In this document: positions 44,506-52,914 of the stretch, one piece after another
How positions within the stretch are numbered: position 1 is the stretch's first letter
How the letters are laid out: each line of letters opens with the position of its first letter
Assembly: GCA_964452285.1 (NCBI GenBank)
Contig: CAYVKW010000001.1
Span: forward strand, 1 to 58,823
DNA: 58,823 nt
Origin: JAUNST01 sp964452285
GTDB lineage: Bacteria; Patescibacteriota; Microgenomatia; UBA1400; PJMF01
Direction of reading: 5' to 3'
Notes under the pieces: model-generated
Databases searched by the model: none
What the model was told of the DNA's origin: nothing
What the model saw: the letters and a program-made list of their open reading frames with translations, nothing else
Made by a program: the position numbers and the translations under genes

Positions 44506-44793
44506 ATGTCCCACTGTCTTCACATTGATGGTCAAGTTCCATATGAATCACTCATTAAACAAATCGTTGACCAACACGGTGCGCTTTTACCATCATTTAA
44601 TTGGACTGAACTTCAAGAAGATCTTTGTCGTCACGAAAAAGCCATTGCTGTTTTTCAAGCGGTCAAAGATGATCATATTTTCAACTTCATTGTCACCCTT
44701 GACCGCGAAACTTTCGATCTGATCAAAGCCAAAAAGTTTGGCGACTATCACGTCCTAGACTACGGCTTTTACGCCTTACCAAAAGAAAATTAA
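44506..44793 (+). CDS. Small hypothetical protein, 95 aa
   Basis: I do not recognise it. It is a soluble protein with predicted alpha/beta content, His/Cys near the start (SHCLHIDGQ) and a C-terminal region rich in aromatic residues (DYHVLDYGFYALP). ATG 44506 is chosen because AAGGAGGAGG lies directly upstream; the longer frame from 44467 would begin before the SD. The SD sits between A-rich and T-rich flanks that could pair, as at two other unknown genes. It is cotranscribed with the 76-aa gene 14 bases downstream. Confidence 0.72.
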   Translation: MSHCLHIDGQVPYESLIKQIVDQHGALLPSFNWTELQEDLCRHEKAIAVFQAVKDDHIFNFIVTLDRETFDLIKAKKFGDYHVLDYGFYALPKEN

Positions 44794-44807
44794 AAGGAGA
44801 TTTCAAT

Positions 44808-45038
44808 ATGAAAATTAATTCTTCCTTGATCAAAAAACAGGGCACTCGCATCTTTCCTTTTCCAAACACCATCAATGACAATGATGACCAACGACTTTTT
44901 GCTTGCTTTACAGATTATAATGGGCGGCAACACTGCCTTCCCATTAACAATCGAGAATCGCTCATGGCTACAATTCACAACCGGACTATTTCCGATTTGG
45001 AAATTTATAGTCTCAAAAAGAGCAACTCCATCTTATAA
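44808..45038 (+). CDS. Small hypothetical protein, 76 aa
   Basis: No family is recognised. It is a polar protein with two cysteines and no membrane segment. AAAAGGAG precedes the ATG by seven bases. It follows the 95-aa gene by 14 bases and is followed by two tandem hairpins, the second a terminator, so the pair forms one operon. Confidence 0.68.
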   Translation: MKINSSLIKKQGTRIFPFPNTINDNDDQRLFACFTDYNGRQHCLPINNRESLMATIHNRTISDLEIYSLKKSNSIL

Positions 45039-45063
45039 CTCTTGTAAACATTTTTCAATCACA

Positions 45064-45119
45064 GGCGCCGTTTTTCAAACGGCGCCACCAAAACCCGTCG
45101 TTAATCCGACGGGTTTTTC
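45064..45119 (+). terminator. Tandem hairpins with terminator
   Basis: GGCGCCGTTT/AAACGGCGCC (45064-45086) is followed by AAACCCGTCG/CGACGGGTTT (45091-45116) with a T-run. It ends the two-gene operon, and the second hairpin can also end tRNA-Pro on the - strand. Confidence 0.85.
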
Positions 45120-45122
45120 TTG

Positions 45123-45196
45123 TCGGAGTAACAGGACTTGAACCTGCGACCTCACGCCCCCCAGACGCGCGCTCTAGCCATCTGAGCTATACTCCG
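45123..45196 (-). tRNA. tRNA-Pro (GGG)
   Basis: Acceptor CGGAGTA/TACTCCG, D-arm AGCTCAGATGGCTAGAGC, anticodon loop CTGGGGG (GGG), T-arm GCAGG-TTCAAGT-CCTGT, discriminator A. CCA is not encoded. Confidence 0.93.
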
Positions 45197-45248
45197 TCAT
45201 TTCCTTCATTATTGGCTACGCTACTTATTATAAATCAGGAATTAATAA

Positions 45249-45284
45249 AAAACAGCGCTAAAAATAATTTCTTATTTTTAGCGC
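45249..45284 (-). terminator. Terminator of tRNA-Gly
   Basis: GCGCTAAAAATAA and its inverse form a 13-bp stem with loop TTTC; on the - strand a T-run (TGTTTTTTATT) follows. It lies between tRNA-Gly and tRNA-Pro. Confidence 0.8.
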
Positions 45285-45296
45285 CTAATTTCGTTG

Positions 45297-45370
45297 AGCG
45301 GGAAACGGGACTCGAACCCGCGACCTTTTCCTTGGCAAGGAAACGCTCTAGCCAACTGAGCTATTCCCGC
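45297..45370 (-). tRNA. tRNA-Gly (GCC)
   Basis: Acceptor GCGGGAA/TTCCCGC, D-arm AGCTCAGTTGGCTAGAGC, anticodon arm TTCCTTGCCAAGGAA (GCC), T-arm CGGG-TTCGAGT-CCCG and discriminator T, normal for bacterial tRNA-Gly. Confidence 0.96.
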
Positions 45371-45489
45371 ACTCACGCGAATTCATATATTGTATCACAA
45401 TTTTTTATTTTTGCATTCTCCAATCTTACTCTTTAAAAAACACCTGTTTATAGCATTTTTTTCATTTTGCGGTATAATAACCTTTCTTT

Positions 45490-46596
45490 ATGGATATTAT
45501 TAACATCACTTCTCCTCAAGCTCAAACTATTGCCTTACAAGTTTTGCGCGCCGGGGGCTTAGTTATCTGTCCCACTGAAACCGTTTACGGCGCGCTTGTC
45601 GATGCTACCAATCCCGCTGCCGTCCAAAAACTCCTCCGTTATAAACACCGCCCTTTGGGTAAACCAATTTCCATTGCTTGCTGCGATCAAAAAATGGCGG
45701 CTCAATACGTCAATATTAATCAGCAAGCAGACAAAATTTATCACTCACTCCTACCTGGACCAGTCACTGTCATTTCCATCAGCGCCAATCGCGTCGCTTC
45801 AGGTGTCGCTAGTGAAAATAATACTCTAGGTATTCGTATTCCTGCTCACCCTTTTCTTTTAGACTTGGTCAAAAAAATTGGTTCTCCGCTCACTGCCACT
45901 TCTGCCAATTCTAGCGGTAAAAAAGCTCCTTATTCCATCTCGGATTTGCTCGATCATCTTTCCAATCAGCAAAAAAATCAGATTGATCTCATTCTTGACG
46001 GCGGCACTTTGCCCAAAAATCCTCCTTCTATTGTCATTGACACCACCACCGATAGCCCTACTGTTTTACGTCCAAATTCCCAAGTTAATTTCCAATCCTC
46101 AGCTTCTTCCGCCACCTCCATACATAATTTTCTCAGTCATTCTCCGACAGAAACAGGCAGTTTTGCCCAAAAAATTATCACTTCCCATTTCGATACTCTT
46201 CAAAAACAAGGTCTTTTTATCGCTCTTGACGGTCCTTTAGGCGCTGGCAAAACTGCCTTCACTCAAGGTTTGGCGAAAGCTTTGAACATCTCTACTCTTA
46301 TTACCTCTCCTACTTATACTTATCTCAAAGAATATCCTTTTCAAATTTCTGATTTCACTGGCACGCTTTATCATTTTGATTTCTGGACTCTCCAAGATCC
46401 TGCCATTTTAAAATTGTTCGAAATAGACAAATTAAGCCTTCCTGGCAATCTTTTAATCATGGAGTGGTATGACAATGTCAAGCAATTTCTTTCACCTTCT
46501 CTACCCACTCTTCATTTTACTTTCCAAGAAACTCATCAACCAGAAGAACGCCAAATTACTTATACTGATTTACGCAAAGGCACACTCTCTTTATGA
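45490..46596 (+). CDS. TsaC-TsaE fusion (threonylcarbamoyl-AMP synthase + t6A ATPase)
   Basis: The 368-aa protein joins two t6A enzymes. Residues about 1-200 are a YrdC/TsaC domain: PTETVYGAL (28-36), KHRPLGKPISI (52-62), TATSANSSGK (135-144); it makes threonylcarbamoyl-AMP. Residues about 215-368 are TsaE: Walker A GPLGAGKT (248-255), SPTYTY (273-278), HFDFW (295-299), MEWYDN (324-329); TsaE is the ATPase that works with TsaB-TsaD. A Ser-rich linker (about 202-222) joins them. It overlaps tsaD by four bases. TATAAT ends 11 bases before the ATG, so the leader is very short. Confidence 0.92.
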   Translation: MDIINITSPQAQTIALQVLRAGGLVICPTETVYGALVDATNPAAVQKLLRYKHRPLGKPISIACCDQKMAAQYVNINQQADKIYHSLLPGPVTVISISANRVASGVASENNTLGIRIPAHPFLLDLVKKIGSPLTATSANSSGKKAPYSISDLLDHLSNQQKNQIDLILDGGTLPKNPPSIVIDTTTDSPTVLRPNSQVNFQSSASSATSIHNFLSHSPTETGSFAQKIITSHFDTLQKQGLFIALDGPLGAGKTAFTQGLAKALNISTLITSPTYTYLKEYPFQISDFTGTLYHFDFWTLQDPAILKLFEIDKLSLPGNLLIMEWYDNVKQFLSPSLPTLHFTFQETHQPEERQITYTDLRKGTLSL

Positions 46597-47720
46597 CCAC
46601 TTTTATTCTTGGTATTGATACTAGTTGCGATGACACTAGCGCCGCCGTTCTCCAAGATGGTTACACCGTTTTGAGCAACGTCGTGTCTTCACAAATCTCC
46701 CTTCATCAGCCTTACGGCGGCGTCTTTCCTACTGTCGCTAAGCTAGCTCATCAACAAAATATTTTGCCCGTAGTTACCGCCGCTTTAGCCAAAGCACATC
46801 TCTCCCCTTCGCAACTTCACGCTGTCGCTGTCACTGTCGGACCAGGCTTAGCTCCAGCTCTAGAAATCGGCCTCACTTTTGCTAAAAATTTTGCTCACGA
46901 TCATCAATTACCTCTCATCGCTATTAATCACTTAGAAGGTCATTTACTTTCACCTTTGGTCAGACCTCACTCTCGTTCTTTCTCTCTTACCCATTTCGCC
47001 TCTTCTCAAAATCATCATCAGTTTCAATCTCAGTCCATTTCTTCTCCCTCTCTTTCTCAACTTCATTTTCCTCTTCTCGGCATTATCGTTTCTGGCGGAC
47101 ATACCGAATTCATTCAAGTCAACTCTTTCGGTAATTATCATCTTCTTGGTCATACTTTAGATGATGCCGCCGGCGAATGTTTGGACAAGATTGGTCGCTT
47201 GCTCAATCTTGGCTATCCTGCTGCTCCAGTAATTGAAGAGCTCGCTAAATCAGGCGATCCCACTAAATATCGCTTTCCTCTTCCTCTCACTGACCGCCAT
47301 GACTTTGATTGCAGTTTTTCTGGGCTCAAAACTTATGCTCGCAATTTAATTACCGGACTCGAAGCGAAAAATGCTTTTGATCGCCAAGACATCTCTCATC
47401 TTGCCGCTAGCGCTCAGGCCGGCATTTTTCTCCACCTACTTTACAAACTCAATAAATTGCTCGCCTACTATCAAAAAAGCCCATCGCAAATTCCTTTCAC
47501 CGGGATTTTAATTGGCGGCGGCGTCAGTCAAAATATTTACTTTCGTCAATCTCTCCGCCGCCTCGCCCGCCCTTACCAACTTCCACTCTATTTTCCTTAT
47601 CACAAAAAAATCTGCGGTGACAATGCCACTATGATTGCCGCCGCTGCCTATCACCATTATCAAGCAAAACATTTCGCCGACCTTGACACTCTCGAGCGCC
47701 AGCCAAATTTAGATTTATAA
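46593..47720 (+). CDS. tsaD: tRNA t6A transferase TsaD
   Basis: The 375-aa Kae1/Qri7-family protein has LGIDTSCDDTSAAVL, the metal-binding HLEGHLLSP, VSGGHTEFI, DDAAGECLDKIGRLL, FDCSFSGLKTYAR and GGGVSQNIYFR. It transfers the threonylcarbamoyl group to A37 of ANN-decoding tRNAs. After HLEGH there is an extra ~28-residue Ser/His/Gln-rich insertion before the next strand, absent from most TsaD. Its start overlaps the TsaC-TsaE stop (ATGA), coupling the two. TsaB is not in the window. Confidence 0.94.
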   Translation: MTTFILGIDTSCDDTSAAVLQDGYTVLSNVVSSQISLHQPYGGVFPTVAKLAHQQNILPVVTAALAKAHLSPSQLHAVAVTVGPGLAPALEIGLTFAKNFAHDHQLPLIAINHLEGHLLSPLVRPHSRSFSLTHFASSQNHHQFQSQSISSPSLSQLHFPLLGIIVSGGHTEFIQVNSFGNYHLLGHTLDDAAGECLDKIGRLLNLGYPAAPVIEELAKSGDPTKYRFPLPLTDRHDFDCSFSGLKTYARNLITGLEAKNAFDRQDISHLAASAQAGIFLHLLYKLNKLLAYYQKSPSQIPFTGILIGGGVSQNIYFRQSLRRLARPYQLPLYFPYHKKICGDNATMIAAAAYHHYQAKHFADLDTLERQPNLDL

Positions 47721-47782
47721 CTTTTTCAGCGTCTGCAACGCCTTGCAGCACCTACAGCATCTTCTCCGCACCTATCTCTCCT

Positions 47783-48226
47783 TTACAATCTTTCAATCTC
47801 TTTTTTGAAATCTTCCACACTTGAAAAGTCACGATAAACACAAGCAAAAAGCAAATAGGATAGACTATCCAATTTCTTCAATCCTGCAATCGCCAAATTT
47901 CCAATTTGCGCGCTTGTCACTTCCGTTTTTCCTCTCAAACGCAGTTGCTTTTCCACTTCGTTCAACAAACTCTCTATTTCTTCCTGTGTCACCGGTCTTT
48001 TCCAAGTTGCCTTCACCACTCCTCGCCGCAATTTATCCCGATCATAAGGCTCTTTTTTACCGCTTTTTTTAATTACTCGCACTTCTACTACTTCCACTCT
48101 TTCGTAAGTTGTAAATCTTCTCTCGCAATTTTCGCATTGTCGCCGCCGCCTCACCGCTTCCCCGTCAGGTGTATCTCTCGAATCCAAAACCACTCCTTCA
48201 GTTGCACCACAAAAAGGACATTTCAT
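47783..48226 (-). CDS. nrdR: Transcriptional repressor NrdR
   Basis: The 147-aa protein is a typical NrdR: zinc ribbon MKCPFC...CENCERRFTTYER, then an ATP-cone (VRVIKKSGKKEPYDRDKLRRGVVKA to about residue 140). It senses dATP/ATP and binds paired NrdR boxes before ribonucleotide reductase genes. Good boxes are present before nrdD at 33106-33153. It lies eight bases after the DUF5667-like gene on the same strand. Confidence 0.97.
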   Translation of the reverse strand: MKCPFCGATEGVVLDSRDTPDGEAVRRRRQCENCERRFTTYERVEVVEVRVIKKSGKKEPYDRDKLRRGVVKATWKRPVTQEEIESLLNEVEKQLRLRGKTEVTSAQIGNLAIAGLKKLDSLSYLLFACVYRDFSSVEDFKKEIERL

Positions 48227-48234
48227 TTTGACCC

Positions 48235-48870
48235 TTATCCATTTTTATCTTTTTCTACTTTCATCTCATTTTCTACATTCATTTTTTCTGTTTCCGTTAC
48301 CTCTTTTTCCGCTCCCCCACTCGCCTCTGTTATTTCTAGCCGTGGCTCATTTTCCNNNNNNNNNNCTTCTACATATCCCGTTGTCAGCGCTTTTTGCGCA
48401 TCATTAAGATACTGTCGCACGTTTTCGTATTCATGCAAAAACTGCTCATTCAAATCTTTACTTAGTCCACCATAAACAGCTCTCTTTTTTTCATCATTTA
48501 CTAAATCTCTATTCGCTTGCATTAAATACTGATGCGCCTTACCCAAAGTCACAAATGCTAAATCCGCTTTCCCTTGCACAAACAATGTTTTCGCCGCCTC
48601 CAATCTTTTTCCGGCATAATCCATTTTTAGCAATGTCTGCGTCATTTCGTCGGCCATTTCCAATTCTAGTCGGTCCGCCACCATCAGTACTGGATAAAAA
48701 ACATGATCGGGCAAAATTTCCCGATCAAAATACAGCTGTCGCTCTCTCTCATGCAAATTTACTCTGTCATTGGTAATCGCTGAAATCAGGGAAATCATCA
48801 AAAAAGCTAAGCCCAAAACCATCATTATGATTGCAAACCACAGATAAGCCCGTCGATGATCTTTGAACAT
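48235..48870 (-). CDS. DUF5667-like membrane-anchored protein
   Basis: 211 aa from ATG 48870; the upstream in-frame TTG (48906) lies inside tRNA-Leu and is rejected. One membrane helix (about residues 9-31) is followed by ILPDHVFYPVLMVADRLEL, the hallmark opening of DUF5667, and helical repeats (AGKRLEAAKTLFVQGKADLAFVTLGKAHQYL). The acidic C terminus is interrupted by 10 N (48356-48365), in frame at that length. The domain is usually extracytoplasmic; its function is unknown. Confidence 0.75.
   Translation of the reverse strand: MFKDHRRAYLWFAIIMMVLGLAFLMISLISAITNDRVNLHERERQLYFDREILPDHVFYPVLMVADRLELEMADEMTQTLLKMDYAGKRLEAAKTLFVQGKADLAFVTLGKAHQYLMQANRDLVNDEKKRAVYGGLSKDLNEQFLHEYENVRQYLNDAQKALTTGYVEXXXXENEPRLEITEASGGAEKEVTETEKMNVENEMKVEKDKNG
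48356..48365. other. Assembly gap (10 N)
   Basis: Ten N within the acidic tail of the DUF5667-like gene; the frame is kept at this length. Confidence 0.97.
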
Positions 48871-48898
48871 AATCTTTGTCGTTCTCCATTTCTTTCTG

Positions 48899-48983
48899 TG
48901 CCCCAAGAGGGAATCGAACCCTCATGAGCGTAAAGCTCACCAGATTTTGAGTCTAGCGCGTCTACCAATTCCGCCATCGGGGC
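48899..48983 (-). tRNA. tRNA-Leu (CAA)
   Basis: 85 bases with a long variable arm (TGAGCTTTACGCTCA), as class II tRNAs have. Acceptor GCCCCGA/TTGGGGC, anticodon loop CTCAAAA (CAA), T-arm GAGGG-TTCGATT-CCCTC, discriminator A. TATAAT on the - strand lies just upstream near 49010. Confidence 0.96.
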
Positions 48984-49069
48984 AGCACTTTTTCCACTCA
49001 ACTCTCATATTATATCACGAAAGCTTTCTTCTCCTCACTTTAAATTTTTACTCGTTCAACCTCCAGAAT

Positions 49070-50395
49070 TTAATCAATTGTATGGCTGACATCCAAGTCA
49101 GCAAAACGCATTTTATTACCAATGAAAGCTAGACTGACATCGCCCACTGGCCCATTACGATGCTTCGCCACTTTTACATCCACAATGTCGCGAATATCTT
49201 CATTTTTACGATAAAGAAAAACCACTACGTCAGCATCCTGTTCAATACTTCCCGATTCACGCAAATCAGATAATTGTGGTGACTTTTCTCCCGACCTATT
49301 TTCCACCTGCCGGGAAAGCTGAGACAGAGCCAAAACCGGGATTTTCAATTCCCGAGCAATATTTTTTAGACCTTGAGAAATCTCCGCCACTTCTTGCACC
49401 CGATTATCTTTCGTCCGTCCATGAGCTAACTGTAAATAATCCACCACTAAAAAATCAATGTGTTGTTGCATTGACAGCCGCCGAGCTTCTGTTCTCATAT
49501 CATAAATAGACATACCGGGAGTATCATCAATGAAAATATCGGCTTCCGCCAGCACTCCCATCGCTTCACTCAATTTTGGAATATCAAAATTGGCATCTAG
49601 TCGACCAGTTTTCATTTTAAATGCGTCAATATCGGCCTGATTTACTAGTAATCTGTCTACCAGCTCTTCTTTACTCATTTCCAAACTAAAAAAAGCCACT
49701 CTTTTTTTCTGTTTTACCGCTAAATAATGGGCAATGTTCAAAGCCAAAGCTGTCTTACCAGTTGCCGGTCTTGCTGCCAAAATAATTAGATTGGAATCAT
49801 GCATGCCGCTTAGAACATTATCCAAAGCCACGAAACCCGTTGGCAAACCTTGAAAGTTTGCCCCACTTTGCCGAATTTTATCAATTCTCTCAAAACTTTC
49901 AGCCAAAGTATCTTTGATATGCACAAACGCTCTGTCTTTTCTCCATTTGGCTACCGCAAAAATTTCTTGTTCTGCTTCATCCATCAAATCACGCGCTTCC
50001 TTGCTATCATCAAAACCCATTTGCGACATCTGTGAACCTAAAGTAATCAGGCGGCGGCGCATCGCCGTTTCCTGCACAATCTTGGCGTATTGCACTGCAT
50101 TCGCGCTCGTTAACACTTCATCCGTCAACGCCGCCAATGCCGCCGCCCCTCCCGCCTTCTTCAAATCGCCATTTTTTTTCAATCTTGCTTGCAGCGTGAC
50201 AACGTCAATCGGCTGATTTTGTTCATACAGCTCTCGCATCGCTTTAAAAATCATTTGATGCTCAGGCAAATAAAACGTCTTTTCTTCCAACAAATCAGCC
50301 ACTTTATAAATTGAATTTGGATCAATTAAAATTGAACCCAAAAGAAACTTTTCCGCTTCTAAATCTTGTGGAGGCAATTTATAATCAGCTGCCAT
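49070..50395 (-). CDS. dnaB: Replicative DNA helicase DnaB
   Basis: The 441-aa protein has the N-terminal DnaB domain (PPQDLEAEKFLLGSILIDPN) and the RecA-like C-terminal domain: GLPTGFVALDNVLSGM, Walker A ARPATGKTALALN, FSLEMSKEEL, Walker B DFLVVDYLQL, the SQLSRQVENR loop and DLRESGSIEQDADVV. It is the hexameric helicase that unwinds DNA at the fork. Normal length. SD-like AAAGGAAAAG precedes the ATG. Confidence 0.97.
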   Translation of the reverse strand: MAADYKLPPQDLEAEKFLLGSILIDPNSIYKVADLLEEKTFYLPEHQMIFKAMRELYEQNQPIDVVTLQARLKKNGDLKKAGGAAALAALTDEVLTSANAVQYAKIVQETAMRRRLITLGSQMSQMGFDDSKEARDLMDEAEQEIFAVAKWRKDRAFVHIKDTLAESFERIDKIRQSGANFQGLPTGFVALDNVLSGMHDSNLIILAARPATGKTALALNIAHYLAVKQKKRVAFFSLEMSKEELVDRLLVNQADIDAFKMKTGRLDANFDIPKLSEAMGVLAEADIFIDDTPGMSIYDMRTEARRLSMQQHIDFLVVDYLQLAHGRTKDNRVQEVAEISQGLKNIARELKIPVLALSQLSRQVENRSGEKSPQLSDLRESGSIEQDADVVVFLYRKNEDIRDIVDVKVAKHRNGPVGDVSLAFIGNKMRFADLDVSHTID

Positions 50396-50424
50396 TTTTT
50401 CTTTTCCTTTTATTACTTTTGTTT

Positions 50425-51081
50425 TTATTCAAAAACTATTACTTCCATTTCGTCTGGCAATCGTTCTTTATTTACCTCCAATTTTTTTACCGGCGTTGGT
50501 GCAATACCGTATTCATTAAGGAAATCGCTCAAAGGCTCCAGTTCCCCAAAATTATCCATATTGTGCATTGGCGTTCGATAATGCATCGGAATAAAGTATT
50601 TTGGCTCCAAACGGTTCATTACTTCGATTGCTTCTTTTGGATTTAGACTAAATCTCCCGCCCACTGGTGCCATTAACACATCGACTTCGCCAATTCTTGT
50701 CACTTGTTCATCTGTCAAGTTATGCGCTAAATCTCCCAAATGACAAACATTCACCCCATCCATCAATACTGTATAAATAATATTTAATCCTCTCAGTGCT
50801 CCTTCTTCTTTATCGTGCCACGATTCCACTCCAAAGACCGAAATTCCTCCCACTTCATATTCGCCCGCTTCTTTAATCACAAACGGTTTTTCTCTTTGTG
50901 CTGTCGTTCCAATCTTTTGCCAAGCACTATGGTCGGCATGTGCGTGCGAAACCGTGATAATATCCGCACTTTGCTTCCCCATTGATAAGCCAGTCGTGGC
51001 GTCATCGTAAGGATCCATAATGACACTTCCATTTTTATTTTTCAATTTAAAACAAGCGTGCCCAAGATAAGTAATTTCCAT
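50425..51081 (-). CDS. Metallo-beta-lactamase-fold hydrolase (UPF0173/UlaG-like)
   Basis: The 218-aa protein opens ITYLGHACFKLKNKNGSVIMDPY and has the metal motif SHAHADHS (HxHxDH), then HLGDLAHNLTDEQV and a late MHYRTP ligand histidine. This is the pattern of the small YcbL/UlaG-like MBL hydrolases that act on phosphoesters or lactones. The exact substrate is unknown. It lies 29 bases upstream of dnaB on the same strand. Confidence 0.85.
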   Translation of the reverse strand: MEITYLGHACFKLKNKNGSVIMDPYDDATTGLSMGKQSADIITVSHAHADHSAWQKIGTTAQREKPFVIKEAGEYEVGGISVFGVESWHDKEEGALRGLNIIYTVLMDGVNVCHLGDLAHNLTDEQVTRIGEVDVLMAPVGGRFSLNPKEAIEVMNRLEPKYFIPMHYRTPMHNMDNFGELEPLSDFLNEYGIAPTPVKKLEVNKERLPDEMEVIVFE

Positions 51082-51305
51082 CTTCTTTTCTCCTCTTCAT
51101 ACTAACTTCCTCCGTTTTGCAAAGTATACCACATTTTTTTCCAAACATCATTTTTGGTTCCGTTTGCGTGTTCTTTTTCACCTTTCACCTCTCATCTTTC
51201 ATCTTCAGATTCTCATCGTCTCCCCTATAAATTTTTCCAGCATTATCTTCACCATTGTCCGCCCTTGTCGTAATTCGTGTTATAATAGTCCCACCTTTAT
51301 TATTT

Positions 51306-51791
51306 ATGAAAAAAGAAGTTATTCTTGCCATTATTCTCGGAATTTTTGTTGCTCTCGGCTTAACTTTTTTTATTTATCAAAGTAATCAAAATTCTCTTTC
51401 CACCGCCTCTGATCCCGCTGTTGCAGACAATCCCGTCGCTCCTGCCAATCTTGATAGCCTACCAGAAAAAGCTGATTCCCCCATTCGTCTCACTTTTCCA
51501 GAAAACGAAGCCGTTTTCGAAGAAAAAGCCATTACTATTACCGGTCACACTCAATTTATTAATACTCCAATTGTGATTTTTATTAATCAAAAAGATTTTC
51601 TTGCCACTAGCGATGATCAAGGCAACTTCAGCTTAAGCGTTAACTTAGAATCTGGCGGTAATATTATCATGGCTACCGTCATTGACGACCAAGGCGCTAG
51701 TTATTCCGACCAAGTAATTGTGGTCTATTCCAATAAGTCTCTTGAAGAAACTTTGGTTAGTGACGATGAACTTATTTCATCCGAAAAATAA
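51306..51791 (+). CDS. Membrane-anchored protein with bacterial Ig-like domain
   Basis: 161 aa from ATG 51306 (the longer frame from 51255 crosses the promoter). An N-terminal anchor (about residues 5-24) is followed by a short linker and a ~90-residue Ig-like domain (IRLTFPENEAVFEEKAITITGHT ... ATVIDDQGASYSDQVIVVYS) of the glucodextranase-B/Big type. It would sit outside the membrane, possibly in cell-surface binding. TATAAT ends 19 bases before the ATG. Confidence 0.72.
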   Translation: MKKEVILAIILGIFVALGLTFFIYQSNQNSLSTASDPAVADNPVAPANLDSLPEKADSPIRLTFPENEAVFEEKAITITGHTQFINTPIVIFINQKDFLATSDDQGNFSLSVNLESGGNIIMATVIDDQGASYSDQVIVVYSNKSLEETLVSDDELISSEK

Positions 51792-51897
51792 GCCTTTTTT
51801 TGTTTGTCAGTTTTCTTCTCACCTCTGGTAGGTTATCCCAAATTCTTTGCTCTTTTACCCATTTAGCCTCATTTCATGTTATAATAATAGTCTAAAT

Positions 51898-52647
51898 ATG
51901 AAAAAAAACTTTTTTTTCACTTTTTTCTTGACTAATTTTATTACCCTAATTAGTCTCGTTCTTGCCGTTCCTCTTTCTGCCCAAAGTCCAGAGGCAAGCA
52001 CCGCTGCTCAAGCTGATATTGTAATCGAAAAAAGCGCTCAAGGTCGCAGCGATAAAGATTCCACTGACCAAATTCTTAATAATCTCGAGCGCCTGGCCAA
52101 AGATCCAAACGCCAACGAACAAATTAAAGAACAATACGACGACGTTAGCAACAAGAATCGTGGTTTCATTGCTCAGGTTGCCAGTTTTAAAGACGGAGCC
52201 ATCAAGCTCGTCACTCTTAGTAATGAAGAGCTTTTTATCACTCCAGACAAAAGTACCACCATTCTTAAAAAAGGCGAAAGTGTCAACGGCGAAAACTTAG
52301 AACTCAGCGAATGGTTCAATGTCGATGACTGGCTCGTTTTAATTGGCGTTCAAGACAATGATGTTTTTCTGCCTCGTCGAATCATTATTTCTTCTGAATC
52401 TTTAGCCCCAGTCACTCAATTTGTCCTTCGCGGTCAAATTAAGACTGTTAGCAGCAGCAAGATTGACGTTCAAATTCTTGGCACTGCCACCGAAGTTGAA
52501 ACATTCAAAATCAATAAGGATGTCAATCTCGTGGATCAAAATAATGAGACTATTTCCACCAAAGATCTCTCTCTCGATTCCTCAGTTTTGCTCATCGGCA
52601 CTCTTGCCAACGACAAAAAAACCTTACAAACTCTTCGCTTACTTTAA
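51898..52647 (+). CDS. Secreted protein with DUF5666-like repeats
   Basis: 249 aa from ATG 51898. A cleavable signal peptide (about 1-28, ending LSAQS) precedes a charged region and two OB-like strand repeats (GFIAQVASFKDGAIKLVTL and VLRGQIKTVSSSKIDVQIL), similar in pattern to DUF5666 domains. TATAAT ends 12 bases before the ATG, with no SD. Its last codons (TLQTLRL) are duplicated 2 kb downstream at 54645-54668, marking the edges of an inserted segment. Confidence 0.68.
   Translation: MKKNFFFTFFLTNFITLISLVLAVPLSAQSPEASTAAQADIVIEKSAQGRSDKDSTDQILNNLERLAKDPNANEQIKEQYDDVSNKNRGFIAQVASFKDGAIKLVTLSNEELFITPDKSTTILKKGESVNGENLELSEWFNVDDWLVLIGVQDNDVFLPRRIIISSESLAPVTQFVLRGQIKTVSSSKIDVQILGTATEVETFKINKDVNLVDQNNETISTKDLSLDSSVLLIGTLANDKKTLQTLRLL
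52621..52637 (+). repeat. Direct repeat, left copy (island boundary)
   Basis: ACCTTACAAACTCTTCG, the end of the 51898-52647 coding sequence. The identical 17 bases recur at 54645-54661, 2,024 bases on. Confidence 0.85.
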
Positions 52648-52675
52648 AGGCGATTTCCGCCAGAAACATATAAAC

Positions 52676-52704
52676 TAGACTTTACACAATCCTTCGGTTA
52701 TAAT
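52676..52704 (+). promoter_or_regulatory. Promoter of structured leader RNA
   Basis: TAGACT (52676-52681), 17 bases, TATAAT (52699-52704). It predicts a start at 52711, at the base of the RNA's closing stem. Confidence 0.65.
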
Positions 52705-52709
52705 ATCAA

Positions 52710-52861
52710 TGATTGTCTTATTCAGTTAGTCGAGAAAGGATTTTTAAACTTCTTATTTCAAGCAGTTAAAGCAGTATCTATTTCACGAAGCAAATAGAAG
52801 CCATCTTGGGCTTTATTCTTCGTGAGAAGATCAGACCTTTCTCCATTGAATAAGACAATCA
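52710..52861 (+). ncRNA. Candidate structured RNA, rod-like, 152 nt
   Basis: A perfect 15-bp closing stem (52710-52724 with 52847-52861), a small internal loop, an 8-bp stem GAGAAAGG/CCTTTCTC, a large asymmetric bubble, an 8-bp stem TCACGAAG/CTTCGTGA with extra pairs below, and an apical AAGCC/GGCTT hairpin. It starts at the predicted transcription start. A further TAGGTG/CACCTA hairpin follows, then the SD and GTG of the membrane protein gene. It could be a regulatory leader or a 6S-like RNA. No T-run follows, so a leader is more likely. Confidence 0.6.
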
Positions 52862-52914
52862 CCCATAGGTGGCTTCTTTAGTGGAAATCACCTAACCAAA
52901 ATCGAAAGGGAAGG

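Noticed and set aside
48870..48906. Upstream TTG start for the DUF5667-like gene
   Set aside because: It lies within the tRNA-Leu gene; ATG 48870 is compatible with the tRNA boundary.
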